A stretch of 59,666 nt of DNA from an uncultured Clostridia bacterium (GTDB taxonomy: Bacteria > Bacillota > Clostridia > Christensenellales > UBA1242), in contig CANQDP010000008.1 of NCBI GenBank assembly GCA_947593585.1, positions 1 through 59,666 of the forward strand, in the 5' to 3' direction. The notes under the pieces were generated by a model. It worked only from the letters and a program-made list of their open reading frames with translations. It searched no databases and was not told the origin of the DNA. Below are positions 52,611-59,666 of this stretch, piece after piece (the first letter of the stretch is position 1; the number at the start of each line of letters is the position of its first letter). A program made the translations under genes and the position numbers.

Positions 52611-55358
52611 ATGATAAGGTATATTCCCGGTAGGACACGGGTAAAAACGGAGTTTATTAAAAACATCACGCTAGGCGACATTATCTTGGCAATTATTTGC
52701 TTCGTTTTTGCCATTGTTATAATAGCGAGCAACCTATTCAAATTTAATGGCGGAGATTATCGTTGGTACGCATTGCTCGGCTGGGTTGCCATTGTGATTG
52801 CGATGTACATTCCAATCGACGAAGGCTTGAGGCTTTATAGTTCGGTGGTGCTGATTATCCGCTTTGCTGCATTCCCCAAAAAATATGCGGGAGGTCCGGC
52901 AAAAGTTAAAGGTCATTTGTCCATGACAAAACTCACCCCTTTCTTCAACATTGAAATGGGCAAATATATCAATTTTGGTGATTATGCCGGCATGGTGGTG
53001 GAAATTTCGCCCGTTGCGCTAGATTTGATGCAGGAGGATGCGCAAGACCAGGTGATAAACACTTTGAGCCGTGCACTGAAATTGATTTCTCAGCAGCAGC
53101 GAGCCATGATTATTAAAACTGTCAAACCAATGCGCTTTGATAAATATTTGAAGAGTGATGACGCAAAATTTGACCTTTTAAATTTGCTTTATCATGAGGG
53201 GCAATACTCAATGGAAGAGATGGATGCCCGTTCGCTCATATTCCGTGAGCGCGTTGAGTGGCTGAACAACAGCATTAAGGCAGAGCCAATCCCTCAAAGC
53301 CACTTTTATTTAGTGCTTTTTGGCGCAGATAAGCAGGCTTTGGACGATAACTGCATTGCCATTTGTGGCGACCTTGGCACTGGGCAATATCCAATCACAG
53401 CGGACATTTTAAGAGAGCAAGAGCTTATCAGTTTCTTGAAGTCTAATTATCAAATGATTTACGCCGAAAAAGAGATTGAAATGCTCGCCCCTAGCCAAGT
53501 GAATAATTGGGTTATGCCAAAGCAAGTTCACTTCAAAGTGGGCAGGGTGGAAATAGACAAGAAAAATTATAAGCAGTTTGTGCTCACAAATTATCCGCTT
53601 GAAGTTGGCAACGGCTGGGCTTATCCAATTTTTAGCCAAGAAAATGCGCGCGTGGTGATGAATATCATGCCAGTGGATAAAGAGAAAGGCGCAAGAATTA
53701 TAGATAAAGCGGTGATGGAAAAAGAGGCGAAGTTGGATAGAACTTTCCGCTCGAGTGAAATCATCGAAAAAGAGGCGGATATTGAATCGCTAAACACTCT
53801 TTTGAAGGATATTAAAACTAACAACGAGCAGTTGTTTGATGTGTCAATTCATATGCGCGTGCCCGAGCAAAACCGCAAAGAGGTGCGCAATGTTTTGAAG
53901 CAATACGGCTTTAAATATAGCGATTTGTTCGGCAGGCAGGTTGATGCGTTCATTTCTGCCAGCGTGAATAGGTTAGACACATTAAAGGCTTATTATCGCA
54001 GCATGCCGTCAATCACAATCGCAGCCTCATTCCCTATGGTGGACTCAATTTTGCAAGACCCAGCAGGTTTCTGCATAGGCACATCAGCAGCCAGCGGTTA
54101 TCCTGCCTTTGTGGATTTCTTCACGCGTGATAAGCGTAAGGGCAGAATTAACTCAAACATGATGGTTATTGGTAAGTCCGGCTCGGGCAAATCTTATGCC
54201 ACAAAGATGATTTTAACAAACTTGGCAGCGGATAGAACAAAGATGTTCATTCTCGACCCTGAGCACGAATATGAGGTGATGACGCGAAACCTAGGCGGCA
54301 AAGTGATTGATGTGGGCACAAACACGAGCGGCATTATCAACCCATTCCACATCATGGCATCGCTTGAAGACCTAGACTCGGTGAACACAGATGACGACAT
54401 AAGCGATGTGAACATTGACGATGTGGTGAAAAAGTCCACAAACAAAACTTTCTTCACCCACTTGCAGTTCTTGGAGCAGTTCTTCCGTGCCATTTTGGAA
54501 GGCATCAGTTCAGACGCATTTGAAACGCTAAACACGCTTGTGGTTGAGTTATACAATTCAAAAGGAATCAACGAGCACTCAAACATTGCCAAATTGAAGG
54601 CAACAGATTATCCAACATTTGATGACCTATTTGCCCTCATTCAAAAGAAATTAAAAACGGTTAAAGACGAATTCTATCGCAACAATTTGCTCGTTTTGGA
54701 AGTGTATATTCAAAAGTTTGCCACGGGTGGCAGAAATAGCGACTTGTGGAATGGCCCAACCTCAATTCTCACAGACGAAAACTTAATCACATTTAACTTC
54801 CAAACTCTGTTTGCAAGTAAAAACAACAAACTTGCCAACGCACAAATGCTTTTGGTGTTTAAATATCTAAACAACGAAATCATCAACAACAAACGCTTTA
54901 ACGAAACTTATTATGAGCGCACGGGTGTGGACATTAAGCGTCAGGTTGTGGTTGCCGTGGATGAAGCGCACATGTTTATTGACCCAGACAGCCCGGTTGC
55001 ACTAAACTTCATGGCAGAAATGGCAAAGCGTATTCGTAAATATCAGGGAATGGAAATTGTTATCACGCAGAATATTAAAGACTTCTTAGGCTCGCCGGAA
55101 ATTCAGCGCCGTTCAGCCGCAATTATCAACGCTTGTCAATATAGCATGATTTTGCAGCTCGCTCCAAATGATATGACCGATTTGCTCGAACTTTATAAAT
55201 CAGCAGGTGGCATAAATCAGCGTGAGCAAGACGGCATTGTAACCGCACCGACCGGTCGCGCATTCTTCATCTCAGGCCCAATGGATAGGCAGTTCGTGGA
55301 TATTCACGCTCTGAGAAATGTTGTGGAAATTATGGGTGAAGGTCAAAAGAGGAAATAA
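52611..55358 (+). CDS. PrgI-like/VirB4 fusion secretion ATPase
   Basis: 915 aa, behind GGGGAG. Residues 1-90 form a two-helix PrgI/TcpE-like membrane region (helices ~25-45 and 52-70, ending FAAFPKKYAGG). The rest is a VirB4/TraE-type ATPase: Walker A IGKSGSGKSYA at about 520, Walker B VVAVDEAHMF at about 779 and ITQNIKDFL; LDPEHEYEVM follows Walker A. VirB4 powers substrate transport and pilus biogenesis. Fusion of the PrgI-like piece to VirB4 is a known theme in Gram-positive systems; both genes are usually adjacent. It ends the operon at a strong terminator. Confidence 0.9.
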   Translation: MIRYIPGRTRVKTEFIKNITLGDIILAIICFVFAIVIIASNLFKFNGGDYRWYALLGWVAIVIAMYIPIDEGLRLYSSVVLIIRFAAFPKKYAGGPAKVKGHLSMTKLTPFFNIEMGKYINFGDYAGMVVEISPVALDLMQEDAQDQVINTLSRALKLISQQQRAMIIKTVKPMRFDKYLKSDDAKFDLLNLLYHEGQYSMEEMDARSLIFRERVEWLNNSIKAEPIPQSHFYLVLFGADKQALDDNCIAICGDLGTGQYPITADILREQELISFLKSNYQMIYAEKEIEMLAPSQVNNWVMPKQVHFKVGRVEIDKKNYKQFVLTNYPLEVGNGWAYPIFSQENARVVMNIMPVDKEKGARIIDKAVMEKEAKLDRTFRSSEIIEKEADIESLNTLLKDIKTNNEQLFDVSIHMRVPEQNRKEVRNVLKQYGFKYSDLFGRQVDAFISASVNRLDTLKAYYRSMPSITIAASFPMVDSILQDPAGFCIGTSAASGYPAFVDFFTRDKRKGRINSNMMVIGKSGSGKSYATKMILTNLAADRTKMFILDPEHEYEVMTRNLGGKVIDVGTNTSGIINPFHIMASLEDLDSVNTDDDISDVNIDDVVKKSTNKTFFTHLQFLEQFFRAILEGISSDAFETLNTLVVELYNSKGINEHSNIAKLKATDYPTFDDLFALIQKKLKTVKDEFYRNNLLVLEVYIQKFATGGRNSDLWNGPTSILTDENLITFNFQTLFASKNNKLANAQMLLVFKYLNNEIINNKRFNETYYERTGVDIKRQVVVAVDEAHMFIDPDSPVALNFMAEMAKRIRKYQGMEIVITQNIKDFLGSPEIQRRSAAIINACQYSMILQLAPNDMTDLLELYKSAGGINQREQDGIVTAPTGRAFFISGPMDRQFVDIHALRNVVEIMGEGQKRK

Positions 55359-55361
55359 ATT

Positions 55362-55383
55362 CCGCCCGCTCGGGCGGTTTTTT
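55362..55383 (+). terminator. Terminator of the VirB6/VirB4-like operon
   Basis: Perfect CCGCCCG / CGGGCGG stem with a 2-nt loop and T6. Confidence 0.9.
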
Positions 55384-55740
55384 CTTTGGCTAAAATTTCA
55401 AAATTCACTGTCTATCAAAAATTTTTCCGCTGAAAATTTGTGTTTAATGCCCTATCAAACGCACTCGCAAAAATCGGCTTCTCAGTGAAAAATTTTTATT
55501 TTTCACATAAAAAACGCAATTTTTTGTGAATTTTTCATGTATTTTTTGCATTTTTTAAAAATTTTTTATAATTTTTTTAAATTTTTAAATTAATTTTTTG
55601 TGATTTTAAAATTGCTTTTTTGATTTCTTCAATTTTAAAATTAATTAAAAATTATTTTTTTATTTCTTTTTTCTATTTTCTCGGCTCAAAAAAATATCAA
55701 AAAAAATTAGCAAAAATTATTCAATATATTGTCAAATTAT
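55384..55740. other. Very AT-rich spacer, no gene seen
   Basis: About 357 nt with runs of A and T (for example 55480-55740) and no open frame or recognisable RNA. Possibly a bent or insulating region upstream of the surface-protein promoter. Confidence 0.6.
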
Positions 55741-55769
55741 TTGTTATTTTGTTTTAATTTGTTTATAAT
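55741..55769 (+). promoter_or_regulatory. Promoter of the giant surface-protein gene
   Basis: TTGTTA (55741-55746), 17-nt spacer, TATAAT (55764-55769); predicted start near 55776, ahead of the G-tract leader. Confidence 0.75.
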
Positions 55770-55795
55770 AATATTATTATAAAAATCGAGTTTTC

Positions 55796-55850
55796 GCTAG
55801 GGGGGGGGGCAACTGCATTTCACTTGGCTCTCCCCTTAGCCCTAGGGGGA
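55796..55850 (+). promoter_or_regulatory. Leader with G10 tract and alternative hairpins
   Basis: G10 at 55800-55809. CCCCTTAGC (55832-55840) can pair either with GCTAGGGG from the G-tract (55796-55804) or with CTAGGGGG (55842-55849), which contains the Shine-Dalgarno AGGGGGA (55844-55850) 4 nt before ATG 55855. The first pairing would leave the ribosome site free, the second would hide it. Confidence 0.6.
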
Positions 55851-55854
55851 ACAA

Positions 55855-58800
55855 ATGAAATTGTCTAAACCAAAATTAATAGTAATTTTTAGCATAATTT
55901 TTTGCGTTGTTTCTGCGCTCGCCGTGGGCTTAACAGCGTTTATCGGCAACTCCCGCCAAAACAAATCGCAAACTTATGCAGATTGGTTTGATGTGGATAA
56001 TGGTTCATCTTCATCCACAGCTACACCAACCTTTGACCCTACCAGCACATTGATAAATTTTGTGTGTGAAGATCAAGATGGCAATGATTTATTCATTGCG
56101 CAGGCATTCTGCTTGGCTGATGATTTCTATTTGCACATACCAGCGCCTGTGTATCAATTTGTCGAGGATGTTTATGACGCTCTTAATAATTCATTTTGTT
56201 TTTCGTACGATCGTCTTTCAATGAATCTGGGAGTTTGTGGTACTGGTGAAATAAGAATGGGCTTTTTTGTTGTAGGCGGTCCTTATTTTGTAGACTCTGC
56301 GCCAGGATATTATAAGCAAGCATATGATGCTGGGGCAATCTCTTATCCATTGGATGGTGGCGTGGGTGCAGACTGGTTTATCTCTTGGGACGACCTTGAA
56401 ATGAACAATGCTACTAACGATTTGGATGAGTTTGATTATGAAGGTCAAATTTATGTGAATTGTGCTGAAGAGTGGGACTTCTTTGGGAGAGAAGAGGTAA
56501 CGCTTCAATTGGGATGCGTGTTTACTGATCCGTACACCACGCGAGTCATATATGCAGGAGACTTTCTCGGTGCAACTGAGTTTGGTGGTCCACTGGTTTC
56601 ATATCAAGGCGCCGATGAAACTGGAGATTTTGAACAAAGACACTCTTGGTTTCTAGATTCAACTGGCAATCCTTATTCAATGTTGGTGAATACACGATCA
56701 AAGGTTACAGAGTATGTCTATGGTGGTGCACTTATTAGATTGTCTTTTCCTAACAATCGTGGTAGTTATGCAAATTCTTGCCCAATGTATGACAATTTGA
56801 GCTGCCTATGCTTTACTGGATACGAAAATATTTTGTTAGACTTAATAATCATGGATGGATCAGAAGCGGATATAAATGCCTATTTTACAGGTTTGGAATA
56901 TAATCGTGATACTCTAGGTTATTTTGTTATACCTCCTTTATATCCTATGTATCCGGAATATTCAGAAGAGGACATGGAATACACTCTTGAAGGATGGACC
57001 CCTGTTCCAGCCGACATTAACGAAGGTGCAATAAAAGAAGAATCAGGTTGTGAATCTCAGCTTTTGCTAAATAGAATCTTTTTCGATAACACGGAAATTG
57101 GAGAGTGGAATGGGCGAGTGCGACTGCTTCGTGAGTCAACTGACTTTCATAATATGTACGACTCATCCACCCCTAGCGAAATTAATATATATCCGATTTG
57201 GTCCAAAATTCTAGTTGATTATGATGACTATGAAAGTTCTTCTGTGAAGTCTATAGAATACTATTATGATCCGGACCGTCCCTCATATGGAGATAATCGA
57301 TATGGTTATTTCGACGAATTGTATCATGACTATATTGCCTATTATTCTGCTGATAATTATGTTGATGATAGTTGGTTCGCTATACTGCCTACAGGCGAAC
57401 CATATTCCTCTAGATGGCAACCGATGACAATTATGGAAGCGCCTCGGTCAACGCCGTCTGGTTATAATTTTGCAGGTTGGGCAACTTTAGACTCTGGCGT
57501 GGCGCCAAACCCTAACTATTCGCCGGGATCAGATTATCTGCCGGATGGAAGTGTTTTAAAACTTTACGCAGTATGGTCCAAGACAGGGCAAAAAGCCTCA
57601 CGAAGAGTGGCGGATGCTGTGAATTTCTATAGTGAAGCCGGAGTCTACAAAACGGTCCCAGCGGTTAACACTTGGAATTACACCAACGCCACTATATATT
57701 ATAGTTATGACCTAAAATCTGAGACCGTCCTTGATTACGGCAATTCATACACCATCACTTACGGCACTGTGGAATACACCACCAAGCCAACAAGGAGTGG
57801 TTACACATTTGAAGGCTGGACGAAATCTAGTTCTTTCACAACGGCAGACTATTCCACTAGCACCACCTCATTTAGCACACAGTATGACTATTACGCAGTC
57901 TGGTCAAACACTAGTGGCACGAGGTCGGGCTCGGCTAGCGCAACAGCAATTAACTATTACACAACGTCCGCTTCAAGCGTGAATTCTTCAGAGACGTGCA
58001 CTGGCACAACCACATACACGGGTGTTAAAGTATGGTATAGTTATGATCTTGGCGCATCCCGCCCGGCCACCACTGGAGGTACGGCGGGCAGTTCCACATA
58101 TTCTGCCGTAACAATAAAATCTCCATCCAGCACACCAAGTGGATATAGTTTTGTTGGTTGGGCCACTAGTAACACCTACACACCAAATAGTTCATACGAT
58201 GCTGGAGATAGATTTACTTATACAGGCACTACTTTAAAGCTCTATGCCGTTTGGTCTAAGAGTGGGGAAAGAGCTAACGAAATATTTGCTTATCAGACTA
58301 GATTTTATAAAACGTCTTCAACCGACTATGATAAAGTAACTGGGACCAAAACTAACACTTATACAAATGCAACAAACTACTATAATTGTGATTGTTCATC
58401 TAAAACCGTCCATGACTACGGCGATTTACTTAGCTCAACAAGTTACAGCAATGTAGTATACACCACTCAGCTAACAAGGAGTGGCTATACATTTGAGGGT
58501 TGGGCGAAATCTAGTTCTGCCACAAGTCCGGACTATTCCACTAGCACCACCTTATTTAGCGTGGCCTACTACTATTATGCAGTCTGGTCGGACACTAGCG
58601 GCACGAGAACGGCAGATGTAGAAGCCCCATCTGTGTATTATTACACGAATTCAAAAACAACCTTATATAAAACGGGCTACGAAACAAGAAATATAACTTA
58701 TAAAAATGTAACTAAATATTATAACTATGACCTCAGTAAAAGTAAAACGGACACAACTGGTGGGACGTACTCATCTATAAATAGTGTAAAAGCGTGTGTA

Positions 58801-59666
58801 ATTGAGGCACCACCTTCAAGTGAGGTGCCAAGCGGATACACATTCGTGGGCTGGGGCAGATCTAGTACAGCCACAAAGCCTGAAGCTGCCCTTGCTCCGG
58901 GCAAGACGTATGAAGTTGGAGGGAATGGTCCACAAGATCTTTGCGCAGTATGGTCTAAAGGTGGGCAGGCCGCCACAGAAAGTGTGCCAGATTATGTGAA
59001 TTTCTTTAGAGATTTATCGGTTTATGATAGGGTGGATGGCACAAACACTAAGAATTATACTAACGCCACGCTATATTATAATTGCGACCGAACAACTAGT
59101 TCTGTCCATGATTATGGCAGTTCCTACACCATCACTTATGGCACAGTAACATACACCACCAAGCCAACAAGGAGTGGATATACATTTATAGGCTGGGGAA
59201 TCTCTAATTCAAGCACAACTGTAAGTTATCCCACTAGCGTATCAACCTTTAGTCTTCAATATAATTACTCTGCAATCTGGCAGAGCAATAGTTATACGGC
59301 TGACACATCATGGAGCAATGCAGACACAATAAGGATAACTTACGATTGGAACTATAATGGGTCATCTAGCACATGGATGAATGCGTATAGGCAGTCTAGG
59401 ACAAGGTCATACCACATATATAATTACGACCTATCTACGAATGTTAAAGGCACGGCGAACACTGAGTACCAATATGTTGGTGTAACACTGCCAACCAATT
59501 TAAGTTCACCACGCGGGAATGGGTATGAGCTCACCGGTTGGAGGCTATCCAATGCAAGCAGTGGCACTTTATATGACCCGGGAGATAGGTACACACCAAC
59601 ATCCACAAGCGGAGTAACCTTTTATGCGCAGTGGAAGGCATTAACCATAGTGCTCACATTAGATGC
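55855..59666 (+). CDS. Giant exported repeat protein (Listeria-Bacteroides repeats), truncated by window end
   Basis: Open frame from ATG 55855 to the window end, 1270 codons read without a stop. An N-terminal signal/anchor helix (about 8-30) precedes NSRQNKSQTYADWF. Residues ~50-530 are a globular, Tyr- and Asp-rich region (for example ISWDDLEMNN). From about 535 on, a repeat array begins, with GYxFxGW cores and closing YYAVWS / LYAVWSK strings, and the sequence ends in AQWKALTIVLTLDA, the start of another unit. This is the Flg_new/InlB B-repeat family (surface adhesins of Firmicutes and others). G+C is higher than in the flanking spacers. Surface exposure and adhesion are inferred from the family. 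Confidence 0.85.
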   Translation, partial: MKLSKPKLIVIFSIIFCVVSALAVGLTAFIGNSRQNKSQTYADWFDVDNGSSSSTATPTFDPTSTLINFVCEDQDGNDLFIAQAFCLADDFYLHIPAPVYQFVEDVYDALNNSFCFSYDRLSMNLGVCGTGEIRMGFFVVGGPYFVDSAPGYYKQAYDAGAISYPLDGGVGADWFISWDDLEMNNATNDLDEFDYEGQIYVNCAEEWDFFGREEVTLQLGCVFTDPYTTRVIYAGDFLGATEFGGPLVSYQGADETGDFEQRHSWFLDSTGNPYSMLVNTRSKVTEYVYGGALIRLSFPNNRGSYANSCPMYDNLSCLCFTGYENILLDLIIMDGSEADINAYFTGLEYNRDTLGYFVIPPLYPMYPEYSEEDMEYTLEGWTPVPADINEGAIKEESGCESQLLLNRIFFDNTEIGEWNGRVRLLRESTDFHNMYDSSTPSEINIYPIWSKILVDYDDYESSSVKSIEYYYDPDRPSYGDNRYGYFDELYHDYIAYYSADNYVDDSWFAILPTGEPYSSRWQPMTIMEAPRSTPSGYNFAGWATLDSGVAPNPNYSPGSDYLPDGSVLKLYAVWSKTGQKASRRVADAVNFYSEAGVYKTVPAVNTWNYTNATIYYSYDLKSETVLDYGNSYTITYGTVEYTTKPTRSGYTFEGWTKSSSFTTADYSTSTTSFSTQYDYYAVWSNTSGTRSGSASATAINYYTTSASSVNSSETCTGTTTYTGVKVWYSYDLGASRPATTGGTAGSSTYSAVTIKSPSSTPSGYSFVGWATSNTYTPNSSYDAGDRFTYTGTTLKLYAVWSKSGERANEIFAYQTRFYKTSSTDYDKVTGTKTNTYTNATNYYNCDCSSKTVHDYGDLLSSTSYSNVVYTTQLTRSGYTFEGWAKSSSATSPDYSTSTTLFSVAYYYYAVWSDTSGTRTADVEAPSVYYYTNSKTTLYKTGYETRNITYKNVTKYYNYDLSKSKTDTTGGTYSSINSVKACVIEAPPSSEVPSGYTFVGWGRSSTATKPEAALAPGKTYEVGGNGPQDLCAVWSKGGQAATESVPDYVNFFRDLSVYDRVDGTNTKNYTNATLYYNCDRTTSSVHDYGSSYTITYGTVTYTTKPTRSGYTFIGWGISNSSTTVSYPTSVSTFSLQYNYSAIWQSNSYTADTSWSNADTIRITYDWNYNGSSSTWMNAYRQSRTRSYHIYNYDLSTNVKGTANTEYQYVGVTLPTNLSSPRGNGYELTGWRLSNASSGTLYDPGDRYTPTSTSGVTFYAQWKALTIVLTLD
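57430..59640 (+). repeat. Seven-unit alternating A/B protein repeat array
   Basis: GYxFxGW cores have Gly at 57460, 57799, 58141, 58483, 58834, 59176 and 59521, so the period is 339-351 nt (113-117 codons). Type B (57799, 58483, 59176) carries TTKPTRSGYTF, DYSTSTT and TSGTR. Type A (57460, 58141, 58834, 59521) has a LYAVWSK-type end and YxxGxxY. Two-unit super-repeats are 684-693 nt. Confidence 0.85.

Noticed and set aside
1..59666. CRISPR arrays or transposase genes
   Set aside because: No repeat-spacer pattern and no transposase or integrase motif found in any frame read.

Overview
The window looks like chromosomal DNA of an AT-rich, low-GC Gram-positive bacterium (Bacillota, Clostridia-like). 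It is probably an uncultured anaerobe, since few genes carry close textbook sequences. Evidence: standard code, Shine-Dalgarno sites of the AGGAGG type, sigma-A promoters of the TTGACA-N17-TATAAT type, many lipobox lipoproteins, radC/rel/uppP/ftsH/mfd/pth housekeeping genes of Firmicutes type, a SpoIIQ-like M23 protein, and an apparent OLE RNA with its membrane partner OapA. Rank below phylum cannot be fixed from the sequence alone.

Layout. 1-8.3 kb: a truncated HExxH protein, argS, an HtrA-like lipoprotein, radC, and a four-gene minus-strand operon with two acyltransferases and two GT8 glycosyltransferases. 8.5-20 kb: a small membrane protein, a shortened Rel (ppGpp) enzyme with a degenerate hydrolase domain, a Ca2+-type P-ATPase, a ComEC-like metallo-beta-lactamase protein, and gltX downstream of two exported proteins. 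20-30.5 kb: an SDR reductase, the OLE-like ncRNA (about 610 nt) with OapA, a parallel-beta-helix lipoprotein, a small XRE regulator, a GNAT, uppP, ychF, tyrS and cvpA. 30.6-44.6 kb: ftsH, acpP, a SpoIIQ-like M23 protein, a foldase-like lipoprotein, mfd, pth, a CobW-type metallochaperone and an initiator tRNA-Met.

44.7-59.7 kb is an accessory region: a type IV secretion-like locus. It has a divergent VirD4 coupling ATPase, a VirB2-like small membrane protein, a lipoprotein, an acidic single-pass membrane protein, a VirB6/TrbL-like protein and a PrgI-like/VirB4 fusion ATPase. No relaxase, VirB8 or peptidoglycan hydrolase is seen. It is followed by a giant exported protein of alternating Listeria/Bacteroides-type repeats, which runs off the window. 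Between these genes lie a GC-rich cloverleaf-forming element and a G10 tract in a leader that can fold over the ribosome binding site of the giant protein. The arrangement suggests a surface or secretion apparatus with possible phase-variable output rather than ordinary conjugation; that is inference.

A window-wide pattern is also notable. Many operon-first genes have the -10 hexamer exactly 6 nt before the start codon and no Shine-Dalgarno site, implying leaderless mRNAs, while internal genes use normal Shine-Dalgarno sites.
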